Below, piece by piece: positions 8,104 through 16,193 of a DNA stretch of 45,781 nt (its first letter is position 1; every line of letters begins with the position of its first letter). This DNA comes from Cytophagaceae bacterium (GTDB lineage: Bacteria; Bacteroidota; Bacteroidia; Cytophagales; Spirosomataceae): positions 1-45,781 of the forward strand of contig JAIYBU010000041.1 of NCBI GenBank assembly GCA_027488335.1. Direction: 5' to 3'. The position numbers and the translations under genes are program-made. The notes below the pieces were generated by a model. That model ran no database searches and was not told the origin of the DNA. It saw only the letters and a list, made by a program, of their open reading frames with translations.

Positions 8104-10410
8104 TTAATTATTTTTACTGACTTTGATTGTCTTTATTACTTCCGTCCCTCGACTAATTTCTATCATATAATTTCCATTTGAAATATCCGCATGGCCTAAA
8201 TCAATGTAGGCTGTTTTTTCAACGATGTTGATATATTCTTTCCTGATAGGCTGTTTCTTCCCAATCATTGTATAATACGCAAAACTCAATTTTTCGGCAT
8301 CTTCAACCTCTGGAATTTTGATATTACAAATCTGCTGAAACGGAATCGGGTAAGCATTCCAGTCAGCAATAATAGTTGCAGAAGAATTAGTAGAAGCTTT
8401 TACATAAAACTGAATGGATTTAGACGAAATCACTGAGTCTTGCTTGTAAGCTTTAGCACTAAGCGTATAAGTTCCTACAGGAAATTTCAAGCCTCGACCT
8501 TCTCCAAAAAGATTATAAGGCAATTTGTCAGAGCTACGCTTAAATTTATAAGGGCCGTTTAGTTCAAAAACCATATTCACCGAATCCAGATTACAGCGAG
8601 CAATAACGTTGAGTTGCTCAGGAAGGGCATCTAAATAAAGTATGCGTTGATTCGTAATAAAACCCCAAGGCTCAATCGGAACATCGAAATAGTCTCCTTT
8701 TATCAATTCAAAATCAATAATTGGTGGTACAATTTCAACAAAAATGATGGATTCAATGCTCGCCCCACTATTATCATATATTCTCAATTTTATGCCGTAT
8801 TTGCCTAAATATGGAGCTTTTCCATAAAAATTTAGTTCAAATCGATTAAAAGCAATCCAAGTTGGAGCATCTAATACTTCTATAAAAGAGATGAATCCAT
8901 CGTTATCATAAAATGTATTATCGGGTAGTCTGAACTGAAAGTTTTGATTGACCACAATCTCTTTTGTGTAGTCTTTAAGCACTACTATTGGGGGTTGATT
9001 GGGTAGATTACTAACTGGTATTGGTGGTGGTGGTATAACAGGTGTTGATTCAACAATATCAGGTAACGGATTTTCAATTTGTTTATTATCATTGATAATG
9101 TCTTCTTCGAGTGTAATCTTTACGGTGTTTTTACCATTATCAGAGATACGTTTCCATTCATCAAGTATTTGCTGCTGATTGTCTATCATTTGAGAAAGTC
9201 TGACTTTGATGCTATCCACAGGAACAGGATTGCTTGGCTCAATGTTAATAAATTTCATGGCTTCTCTCACCACGGGTAAAAATTTATCAAAATCTTTTTC
9301 GTAGTCAATATAAAGAGCCATAAACTCACAGTTATATCTAAGTATTTTGGGTATTAACTGTTTTATTTCTTCAATATTTGGTTTGTCAAAGACCGCTACT
9401 TCACTATAATATTTTTGATTTGGATTAAGATTGTTTAAAATCATATCATACTCCATAATAGTATAATTAGAGTGAGTTTTGATGATGTCAGCATTTTGTG
9501 TAAGGTTTTTAAACCCGTAAGTATTCCGTAGAAGCGAGAGATTATCTGTTACGGAGCCAAACTCCTGAGCTACTTTTATTGAAGGATTGACCCCTTTGAT
9601 TGTAGCAACCATTTGGTCGTTGTAGCTTTTAAGCATATCTTGCCTTACTAAATACCAATCTTTACCCCTTCGCCCTCTGAAGCTATCTTTTACGTTCCAC
9701 CAATTGACATAAGGCTCTACTTCTCCGAAATTTCTGTACGATGTTCCCCAATAAGAATTAAGAGTTCGGATAGTAGTATATTTAGTTCTTGTCCAATCTC
9801 TTAGTTTTATCATTGCATATTTCGAGTGGTCGAAAACTGCAGGATAAGCTGCTTGAGGCCATTGCTGATTTTCGTAGGCATAGCCTGCTTCTTGTTGAGG
9901 AGTGTTTACTACTGAGATAAAGATTAGCTGTCCGCTTTGTTGTAAATAGCCATAACGCTCACAGACTTCTTTTACAAACATCTTGGCTTTGTCGATAGGG
10001 GCTTGGTTGGCAAAGCTAAAATGATTATTATTGTAATATACCGTAAGTGGTTGTCCCTTAAAATCTTGGATAGCACCCGCTTCGTCCCAAAAGCCTTTTA
10101 TAGTAGCAAATTCTCTTCCGAGATGAATACGAATAGCCAATTTTACCTTTAGGTTTTTAGTAATATGATTTACCTGATTGTCTATTTGGGTCCAATTTGG
10201 TTTGCTATCTGCTTTAGGATAAATTCTATCCCACATGATTGTTAGTTCTACTGCATTACAGCCCTGCTCAACCATTTTTGTCATTAGCGGAATGGCATTG
10301 TTTGCGTCAGGTTCAAGATTTAGTACACCATGAGCAATAATTCGTTTGGGTTGTGAAAAACTTGGTATAGAAAATAAAAATAGGAATATTGTAATAAAAG
10401 TATTCTTCAT
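8104..10410 (-). CDS. Secreted GH42-like glycosidase with Ig-like domain and T9SS sorting domain
   Basis: The 768-residue protein begins with a signal peptide (about 1-20, SIPSFSQ). A TIM-barrel region (about 22-395) is typical of GH42/beta-galactosidase-like enzymes (NAVELTIMWDRIYP, KLAIRIHLGREF, FISVVNTPQQEAGY, MEYDMILNNL). A linker with a short proline run (IPPPPIP) leads to a cadherin-like/putative Ig domain (about 485-575, NQPPIVVLKDYTKEI onward). The C-terminal approximately 85 residues (NAYPIPFQQ... SNGNYMIEISRGTEVIKTIKVSKN) fit the type A sorting domain of the T9SS, so it is probably exported and anchored or released at the surface. Catalytic glutamates cannot be assigned with certainty, so it may be degenerate. 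I chose the ATG at 10410 over 10422 because it starts directly at the signal peptide. Confidence 0.75.
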   Translation of the reverse strand: MKNTFITIFLFLFSIPSFSQPKRIIAHGVLNLEPDANNAIPLMTKMVEQGCNAVELTIMWDRIYPKADSKPNWTQIDNQVNHITKNLKVKLAIRIHLGREFATIKGFWDEAGAIQDFKGQPLTVYYNNNHFSFANQAPIDKAKMFVKEVCERYGYLQQSGQLIFISVVNTPQQEAGYAYENQQWPQAAYPAVFDHSKYAMIKLRDWTRTKYTTIRTLNSYWGTSYRNFGEVEPYVNWWNVKDSFRGRRGKDWYLVRQDMLKSYNDQMVATIKGVNPSIKVAQEFGSVTDNLSLLRNTYGFKNLTQNADIIKTHSNYTIMEYDMILNNLNPNQKYYSEVAVFDKPNIEEIKQLIPKILRYNCEFMALYIDYEKDFDKFLPVVREAMKFINIEPSNPVPVDSIKVRLSQMIDNQQQILDEWKRISDNGKNTVKITLEEDIINDNKQIENPLPDIVESTPVIPPPPIPVSNLPNQPPIVVLKDYTKEIVVNQNFQFRLPDNTFYDNDGFISFIEVLDAPTWIAFNRFELNFYGKAPYLGKYGIKLRIYDNSGASIESIIFVEIVPPIIDFELIKGDYFDVPIEPWGFITNQRILYLDALPEQLNVIARCNLDSVNMVFELNGPYKFKRSSDKLPYNLFGEGRGLKFPVGTYTLSAKAYKQDSVISSKSIQFYVKASTNSSATIIADWNAYPIPFQQICNIKIPEVEDAEKLSFAYYTMIGKKQPIRKEYINIVEKTAYIDLGHADISNGNYMIEISRGTEVIKTIKVSKNN

Positions 10411-10740
10411 GGTTGAAAGCATTTAAAAGTGCCATTCTATGTAAACGAAAAACAATATTTTCATTGATTACTTATTCAGATTATTTTTCTCACAAACTTG
10501 TATCCCAGTATTATTCGAATTAGATTATAACCTCAAAGTATTCGTAACATTTGACTAAGATTTTATCAACCTTTTTCAGAGGGAAATCGGACTTAAATCG
10601 AGCGAAATATTTAATAATCCTGACGGTTTAATCTGATAGTTATTGGCAATTTCTATGATTTGTGTGGAGTTAATAGGAAAAATAGTCATGTTTAACTTTA
10701 GTAGTATGTTTTAGAATGAAATTATGAGATTCGGGTTTAG
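10411..10740. other. Intergenic region between the GH42-like and GT2 genes
   Basis: This stretch of 330 bases holds one minus-strand frame of 37 codons (10576-10689) starting at an ATG. Its product (MTIFPINSTQIIEIANNY...) matches nothing I recognise. I see no hairpin with a T run, RNA gene or clear promoter. Confidence 0.4.
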
Positions 10741-11475
10741 TTATTTCTTCATATAATCTCCACGAGAAAAGAATTTTTCTACAAAACAATATACCAAAAT
10801 AAAGAAATAACGGCTACCCATTTCTTTGATTTTGAGTTTTGACTCTCCATATTTTCGGTTTGTCCAGCTATTGGGAACTACACTGTAAGAATATCCACGA
10901 ACGATAGTTTTTAGCGGAAGTTCAACCGTTAGATTAAAGTGTGGAGAAAGGAAAGGTTTTAAACCTTCCATTGTTTCACGTTTGTATAATTTGAAGGCAT
11001 TGGTAGTATCGTTATAGCTGATACCAATCACCATTTTAATGATAAAATTAGCTACCCTATTAATGATTTTCTTTACCGCAGGGTAATCAATCACTTTTCC
11101 ACCTTTTATCCAACGGCTACCAAAAACGGCATCAACGTTTTCGGCAAGCATAGTTTTATAATAGTTGACCAAATCTTCTGGGTCGTCTGACATATCGGCC
11201 ATGAAAACTGCCACACAATCGCCCGAGAAGCGTTCTAAACCGTAGCGAACAGCATAACCAAAGCCATTTGGGCCTTTGTTTGTTTCAAAAACTAAGGTTG
11301 GGATTTCTTTTTGTAATTCTTGCAAAACGCTCAAAGTGTTATCTTTTGAGTTATCATTTGTCACCCAAATTTCGTGCGGAATATCGTATTTCTTTAATGT
11401 ATTATAAAGACTTCTGAGGGTTTCGGAGATACTTTCTTCCTCGTTATAGGCAGGAATAACAACACTTAATTTCAT
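10741..11475 (-). CDS. Family 2 glycosyltransferase (polyprenyl-phosphate sugar transferase type)
   Basis: This 244-residue GT-A enzyme shows the N-terminal nucleotide-sugar fold (SVVIPAYNEEESI), the acidic motif VTNDNSKD near residue 40, the metal-binding motif ADMSDDPED (about 90-98), and NDTTNAFKLYKR, as in dolichol/undecaprenyl-phosphate mannose synthase-like proteins. It lacks the C-terminal membrane helices of the DPM/GtrB type and is probably peripheral, using the basic C-terminus. It lies 178 bases downstream of the epimerase gene on the same strand, behind that gene's hairpin, so the two may serve the same surface-glycan pathway. The start at 11475 is preferred because MKLSVVIPAYNEE is the family N-terminus; an ATG 15 bases upstream is also in frame. 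Confidence 0.88.
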   Translation of the reverse strand: MKLSVVIPAYNEEESISETLRSLYNTLKKYDIPHEIWVTNDNSKDNTLSVLQELQKEIPTLVFETNKGPNGFGYAVRYGLERFSGDCVAVFMADMSDDPEDLVNYYKTMLAENVDAVFGSRWIKGGKVIDYPAVKKIINRVANFIIKMVIGISYNDTTNAFKLYKRETMEGLKPFLSPHFNLTVELPLKTIVRGYSYSVVPNSWTNRKYGESKLKIKEMGSRYFFILVYCFVEKFFSRGDYMKK

Positions 11476-11593
11476 GGGTGAGACTTTCAAAAATTAACAG
11501 ATTCAAATTTTGTATTACCTAAATAATAACGGTGATAAAGAAACAAAAATACATAAAATCTCCAATAGCTTGCTTATTATTGAAGGTTTTAAA

Positions 11594-11636
11594 ATAAATA
11601 AGCCTTAAAACTATTGAAGTTTTAAGGCTTATTTAT
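11594..11636 (-). terminator. 19-bp perfect hairpin after the epimerase gene
   Basis: The arms 11594-11612 and 11618-11636 are perfectly complementary around the loop ATTGA. It lies 17 bases beyond the epimerase stop. On the minus strand a short T4 follows the stem. Confidence 0.75.
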
Positions 11637-11652
11637 AAAAACTATTATCAAA

Positions 11653-12714
11653 CTAAACACGCTTGCTTATGTTATCATACATCTGCGTAAGCGTGGTTTT
11701 TAGGTCATATTTCCACGTCCATTCTGGGTAATGATTCTTAAACTTCGTAAGGTCAGAAATATACCAGATATGGTCGCCACTACGATTGTCTTCGGCGTAG
11801 CTGTAGCTCATTTTATTTCCCGTAATTTCCTCACAAATCGCAATTCCTTCTTGCATTGAGCAGTTCGAGAAACGTCCACCACCCGCATTATATACTTCTC
11901 CTGCACGAGGATTTTGGTAAAAATGCCAAAACATATTTACTAAATCCCAACTATGAATATTATCACGTACTTGTTTGCCTTTGTAGCCAAAAATCGTGTA
12001 GTGATTGCCTGTAATGGCACATTTCATTAAATAGGCCAAGAAACCGTGTAACTGAGCTCCCGAGTGGTTCGGGCCAGTTAAACATCCACCACGGAAAACG
12101 GCTGTTTTCATACCAAAATACCTGCCATATTCTTGCACCATGACGTCAGCTGCTACTTTCGATGCACCAAAAACCGAATGTTTCGAGTGGTCGATTGACA
12201 TTAGTTCGTCGATACCATTAACATAATATGGGTGATTTTGGTCGATTTCCCAACGAGTTTCTAATTCTACCAATGGCAAGTAGTTAGGCGTATCGCCATA
12301 AACCTTATTGGTCGAAGTAAAGATAAATACAGCTTCAGGGCAATATTTACGGGTCGACTCGAGCATTACAAGCGTACCGTTGGCATTTACCGTAAAGTCA
12401 GTAAAAGGTTCACGAGCAGCCCAGTCGTGGCTTGGCTGTGCGGCTGTATGCACAACAAGCTTAATATCAGCACCATATTCTTCAAATATTTTTCCAATTT
12501 CTTCTTCCGAACGAATATCAGCTTTGTAATGACGATAATTACTAAACTTTTCTTCTAAACCTTTACGATTCCAGTCAGTAGAAGCCTCAGCTCCGAAAAA
12601 ATACGAACGAAGGTTATTATCAATACCAATTACTAAATCAAATTTTTCGGCAAAAAAAGCCACTGATTCACTGCCAATCAAACCTGCCGAACCTGTAACA
12701 AGTGCTATGTTCAT
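11653..12714 (-). CDS. NAD-dependent nucleotide-sugar epimerase (CDP-tyvelose/paratose epimerase-like)
   Basis: This 353-residue SDR-family protein has the Rossmann motif [10 protein letters not shown] (7-16), the TSTNKVYG segment (133-140) and long stretches typical of CDP-paratose 2-epimerase relatives ([23 protein letters not shown] and [20 protein letters not shown]). The usual catalytic YxxxK appears as F182-G-A-S-K186, so the tyrosine is replaced by phenylalanine. This may be a subfamily trait with another base or may alter chemistry. The role is probably to make an unusual deoxysugar or epimer for a surface glycan, with the downstream GT2 as possible user. The start is the first ATG, directly at the fold ([11 protein letters not shown]). 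Confidence 0.85.
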   Translation of the reverse strand: MNIALVTGSAGLIGSESVAFFAEKFDLVIGIDNNLRSYFFGAEASTDWNRKGLEEKFSNYRHYKADIRSEEEIGKIFEEYGADIKLVVHTAAQPSHDWAAREPFTDFTVNANGTLVMLESTRKYCPEAVFIFTSTNKVYGDTPNYLPLVELETRWEIDQNHPYYVNGIDELMSIDHSKHSVFGASKVAADVMVQEYGRYFGMKTAVFRGGCLTGPNHSGAQLHGFLAYLMKCAITGNHYTIFGYKGKQVRDNIHSWDLVNMFWHFYQNPRAGEVYNAGGGRFSNCSMQEGIAICEEITGNKMSYSYAEDNRSGDHIWYISDLTKFKNHYPEWTWKYDLKTTLTQMYDNISKRV

Positions 12715-12854
12715 TTATTGATGTTGCGTTTTAATGATGCTTGGGACCACAGAGGTATTAAAAAATAAAAAATAGGCATATTACAGAATACGTAGCAACC
12801 AAATGCCTTTATAAACTGTAAACTGCCTACTGTAAGCTAAATCATTTGAGGCAA

Positions 12855-13103
12855 TTAAGCACCTGCACTTGATTTCCCTGCACCAAATAATTTATCTTGA
12901 ATCGCTTTTGTGCGTTTTTCAAGCTCAGGGTTTGCCGTATATTTATTTTTCAATTGACGTGCTGCTGAGTCAGGACTTACGCCATAAACCCACTCATCGC
13001 CTTGACGAACGTCTTTTTGCTCAATACGATTGGTTTTTTGGTAATTGCACGAAGTCAACGAAACGGCTGCTACTGCAAATAATAAAACACTAAACTTTTT
13101 CAT
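12855..13103 (-). CDS. Small lipoprotein of unknown function
   Basis: This 82-residue product has a signal peptide and lipobox LTSC with the lipidated Cys at residue 19. A short polar region (KTNRIEQKDVRQGDEWVYGVSPDSAARQLKNKYTANPELEKRTKAIQDKLFG) is probably helical in its second half. It is a conserved-looking small envelope lipoprotein; I do not recognise a named family. It is transcribed alone from a promoter at 13130-13161. Confidence 0.8.
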   Translation of the reverse strand: MKKFSVLLFAVAAVSLTSCNYQKTNRIEQKDVRQGDEWVYGVSPDSAARQLKNKYTANPELEKRTKAIQDKLFGAGKSSAGA

Positions 13104-13129
13104 GTCTGAATGTTGTCGTTAAATTTGCA

Positions 13130-13161
13130 CAAATTTAAGTTTGCTAATTCAATTCGCCAAG
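13130..13161 (-). promoter_or_regulatory. Promoter of the small lipoprotein gene
   Basis: On the minus strand the -7 box is TAAATTTG (13130-13137) and the -33 box is CTTG (13158-13161), with a 20-bp spacer. It ends 27 bases before the ATG. The -7 box is a full match to TAnnTTTG; the -33 box matches three of four bases of TTTG. Confidence 0.5.
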
Positions 13162-13370
13162 AAAAATTGTACTTTTTAAATGAGAGAGCTATAAATATGA
13201 GTGATGAGATATGAATTTTAGAATAAATGTGTTAGAAATGTCATTTAGTTCAAGCCGATTACTCAAATTTTTCTTTGAAAAATATACTTTATTATAAATA
13301 TCTATTGATAACAATGTCGATTTTGAGAGTAGAATAAACGTTATTCTACATTCTTAATTCTACATCGCAC

Positions 13371-13383
13371 GGGCGACCCCGTC
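13371..13383 (+). repeat. 13-bp repeat GGGCGACCCCGTC, copy 1
   Basis: This GC-rich 13-mer in an AT-rich intergenic region recurs exactly at 14634-14646, so copies sit immediately before and after lhgO in the same orientation. Confidence 0.7.
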
Positions 13384-13397
13384 TTAATTTTAAAACA

Positions 13398-14597
13398 ATG
13401 ATTTATGATGTAACAGTAGTTGGTGGTGGTATAGTCGGGTTGGCCACTGCCCTGCGTATAAAAGAGCAAAACCCAAGTTTAAAGTTGCTTATTATCGAAA
13501 AGGAAGATGTGGTAGCCAAACACCAAACTGGGCATAATAGTGGAGTGATTCACTCGGGTCTTTATTATAAGCCTGGTAGCTTGAAAGCCACTAATTGTAT
13601 TCGTGGCTATGATATGTTGCTTGATTTCTGCGAAAAAGAAGAAATAAAATATGACCTCTGCGGAAAAATCGTGGTAGCTACTCGCCCCGAACAGATTTCG
13701 ATTTTGGATGGGCTTTTCGAGCGTGGCAAACAAAATGGTTTGGATGGCTTCAAGATGCTCAATGCCGAACAAATCAAAGAATACGAGCCGCACGTAAAAG
13801 GCTTAAAGGGTTTTTTTGTACCACAGACGGGTATCATTGATTATACCGATGTTTGTAAAAAATACTTAGCTAATACTCAAAAACTGGGTGGAGAGATAGT
13901 TTTTGGTGAAAAAGTTGAAGGGGTTTCTACCAAAAATGGTATTTCGGTCATAAAAACCTCAAAGGATACTTACGAAACCAAATTGGTCGTAAACTGTGCA
14001 GGACTTTACTCGGATAAGGTCGGACAAATGACCGATGAACGTGCCAATAATCTCAGAATTACACCATTCAGAGGCGAATATTTTGAGATAAAACCCGAAA
14101 AACAATACCTCGTAAAGAATCTCATTTACCCTGTGCCTGACCCTAACTTTCCATTTTTGGGGGTGCATTTTACTCGCATGATTCATGGTGGCGTAGAGGC
14201 GGGACCAAATGCAGTGTTGGCTTTCCGCAGAGAAGGGTACAAGAAATTGGATATTAATTTTAAGGAATTATTTGAAACACTCGCTTGGCCAGGATTCCAG
14301 AAAGTAGCAGCCAAATATTGGCGAACGGGTTTGGGTGAAATGTATCGTTCGTTCTCGAAAGCAGCATTTACGAAAGCTTTACAGGAACTAATTCCAGAAA
14401 TTCAGTCGGATGACCTCGTAGCGGGTGCGGCTGGCGTGAGAGCTCAAGCCTGTGACCGTGAAGGTGGATTGGTAGATGATTTTGCGATTTTCGAGAACCA
14501 ACAAGCTATCAATGTTTGTAATGCACCATCGCCAGCGGCTACTTCCTCGCTTTCGATTGGGCAAACCGTGAGTGAGTTGGTTTTGAAGAGGTTTTAA
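13398..14597 (+). CDS. lhgO: L-2-hydroxyglutarate oxidase/dehydrogenase
   Basis: This FAD-dependent enzyme of the DAO family oxidises L-2-hydroxyglutarate to 2-oxoglutarate, passing electrons to quinone or oxygen. The 399-residue product begins with the dinucleotide-binding motif VVGGGIVGLATALRI (7-21). The family signatures HQTGHNSGVIHSGLYYKPGSLKA (about 41-63), PFRGEYFEI and AGAAGVRAQACDREGGLVDDF follow, the last being typical of LhgO. Length is normal. It is monocistronic and flanked by the two 13-bp GGGCGACCCCGTC repeats. The ATG directly precedes the FAD motif, so the start is secure. Confidence 0.93.
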   Translation: MIYDVTVVGGGIVGLATALRIKEQNPSLKLLIIEKEDVVAKHQTGHNSGVIHSGLYYKPGSLKATNCIRGYDMLLDFCEKEEIKYDLCGKIVVATRPEQISILDGLFERGKQNGLDGFKMLNAEQIKEYEPHVKGLKGFFVPQTGIIDYTDVCKKYLANTQKLGGEIVFGEKVEGVSTKNGISVIKTSKDTYETKLVVNCAGLYSDKVGQMTDERANNLRITPFRGEYFEIKPEKQYLVKNLIYPVPDPNFPFLGVHFTRMIHGGVEAGPNAVLAFRREGYKKLDINFKELFETLAWPGFQKVAAKYWRTGLGEMYRSFSKAAFTKALQELIPEIQSDDLVAGAAGVRAQACDREGGLVDDFAIFENQQAINVCNAPSPAATSSLSIGQTVSELVLKRF

Positions 14598-14622
14598 AGA
14601 AAGATTGATACTAATATACATT

Positions 14623-14775
14623 CACTGCCGTCTGGGCGACCCCGTCCGCTTTTGCTGACGGTCATTATTGAATCAATAACCAATCGGCCTCAGCTAAAAT
14701 TATTTTAAATTTTGGCTGAGGCTGTATATATTTGATAGTATTATTTGTAACCGTCAGCTAAAGCAGACGGCAATG
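14623..14775. repeat. Nested inverted-repeat element between lhgO and the amine oxidase gene
   Basis: The outer arms are 14623-14662 and 14750-14775. The left arm equals the complement of the right (CATTGCCGTCTG...CTGACGGT) except that it carries an extra 14-bp GC-rich insert containing GGGCGACCCCGTC. Between them sits a separate 15-bp hairpin at 14687-14722. The structure looks like a small non-coding mobile or REP-type element. Confidence 0.6.
14687..14722 (+). terminator. Hairpin downstream of lhgO
   Basis: The arms 14687-14701 and 14708-14722 pair over 15 bp with one G-T wobble and a 6-nt loop (GCCTCAGC...GCTGAGGC). No long T run follows, so termination is inferred from position 90 bases past the lhgO stop. 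Confidence 0.45.
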
Positions 14776-14806
14776 AAGAAATTCTAATTCAACCTCCTCA
14801 TAGAAA

Positions 14807-16147
14807 ATGAAAATCTACGATGCCATTGTCGTTGGGGCTGGCTATGCTGGCCTGACCGCTACCCGTGAACTTTTGAAAGCCGAAAAAGATGTTCTACTGC
14901 TTGAAGCTCGTGATAGGGTCGGGGGGCGAGTTTATACAAAACAATACGACGATGGCACTTACTTAGATTTGGGAGCCGCTTGGGTTGGACCAACGCAAGA
15001 TAAAATCTATGCTTTGGCAAAAGAATTTGGTGTGCAAACTTTCCCAACGTATGATGAAGGAAAAAGCACCTTGCTTTTTAATGGTAAAGTAAAACGCTAT
15101 AAAGGATTAATTCCACCATTGCCGATTGGTTCGTTGCTGAATTTAGATTTTGCCATTAAGCGAATGAATAAACTTTCAAAAACCATTGATTTGGAAAGGC
15201 CGTGGGAATCGCCCAATGCGGAATATTATGATTCAATGACATTGGCTACTTGGATGGACAAGCAGATGCCTTTCAAAACTGCTAAAATCATGTTTAAACT
15301 CGCTGCCGAAGCCATTTGGGCAGCCGACCCCAACGAAGTTTCGATGCTTCACGCACTTTTCTACACAAAATCGGGGCGAGATTTAGATACCTTGATGAAT
15401 GTAAAAAACGGAGCTCAAGAAGAACGCATTTTGGGCGGAGCGTCGCAGCCCGCTTTGCGTTTAGCCGAAACTTTTAAAGATAAAATTAGGCTAAATTCGG
15501 TCGTGAGAAGTATTTCGCAGGAAAACGATATTGTTACTGTCAAAGGGGAGGATTTTGAGTTTTTGGCAAAAAAAGTGGTAGTGGCACTTCCACCAACGTT
15601 GGCTGGGCGAATCAACTATGTTCCACTCATGTCTGCCAATCGTGAGCAACTTACGCAACGAATGCCCATGGGAACAGTCTGGAAAACCTATGCGATTTAC
15701 GATAAACCTTTTTGGCGAGATGCGGGACTGAATGGCTTATCGGCTACCAATGAAGGTTATACAACTGTGACTTTTGATAATTCACCCAAAGATGGAAGCA
15801 AAGGAATAATGATGGGTTTTGTGTTGGGAAATCAAGCAAAAGCTTTTTCAAATCTATCGGAAGAAGAACGAAAAACGTCTATTTTAGACTCTTTTACTAA
15901 GTTTTATGGCGAAAAAGCTCGAAATCCGATTGCTTATATTGACCATAGTTGGGCGGCTGAAGAATTTACTCGTGGGTGTTATGCAGGGCTTATGCCTACG
16001 GGAGCGTGGACATCGCTCGGAAAAGCTCTCCGTGAGCCAGTTGGAAATATTCACTGGGCAGGTACAGAAACTTCGGATGTTTGGAATGGCTATATCGACG
16101 GTGCGATTCGCTCGGGCGAACGAGTGGCGAAAGAGATTTTAGGTTAA
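14807..16147 (+). CDS. Flavin-containing monoamine oxidase
   Basis: This 446-residue FAD enzyme oxidatively deaminates primary or secondary amines. It shows the Rossmann motif VVGAGYAGLTATREL (8-22), the family GG motif LLLEARDRVGGRVYT (about 30-44), LDLGAAWVGPTQDKI, and the C-terminal FAD-binding segment IHWAGTETSDVWNGYIDGAIRSGERVA. The aromatic cage is suggested by W and Y in that segment (AGTETSDVWNGY). No covalent-flavin cysteine (as in human MAO) is evident in the C-terminal segment, and there is no signal peptide, so it is probably cytoplasmic. The substrate is unknown. It converges on the penicillin acylase gene with a shared terminator. Confidence 0.92.
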   Translation: MKIYDAIVVGAGYAGLTATRELLKAEKDVLLLEARDRVGGRVYTKQYDDGTYLDLGAAWVGPTQDKIYALAKEFGVQTFPTYDEGKSTLLFNGKVKRYKGLIPPLPIGSLLNLDFAIKRMNKLSKTIDLERPWESPNAEYYDSMTLATWMDKQMPFKTAKIMFKLAAEAIWAADPNEVSMLHALFYTKSGRDLDTLMNVKNGAQEERILGGASQPALRLAETFKDKIRLNSVVRSISQENDIVTVKGEDFEFLAKKVVVALPPTLAGRINYVPLMSANREQLTQRMPMGTVWKTYAIYDKPFWRDAGLNGLSATNEGYTTVTFDNSPKDGSKGIMMGFVLGNQAKAFSNLSEEERKTSILDSFTKFYGEKARNPIAYIDHSWAAEEFTRGCYAGLMPTGAWTSLGKALREPVGNIHWAGTETSDVWNGYIDGAIRSGERVAKEILG

Positions 16148-16149
16148 AC

Positions 16150-16189
16150 AAAAAGAGCCGTAAAACACTTTTGTTTTACGGCTCTTTTT
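16150..16189. terminator. Bidirectional terminator between amine oxidase and acylase genes
   Basis: An 18-bp perfect stem (16150-16167 with 16172-16189) has a 4-nt loop and A5/T5 flanks. It starts 3 bases after the plus-strand stop and ends 5 bases before the minus-strand stop. Confidence 0.92.
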
Positions 16190-16193
16190 ATAT

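Noticed and set aside
10576..10689. 37-codon minus-strand frame starting MTIFPINSTQIIEIANNY
   Set aside because: It is short, isolated, without recognisable family or upstream signals; insufficient to call a gene.
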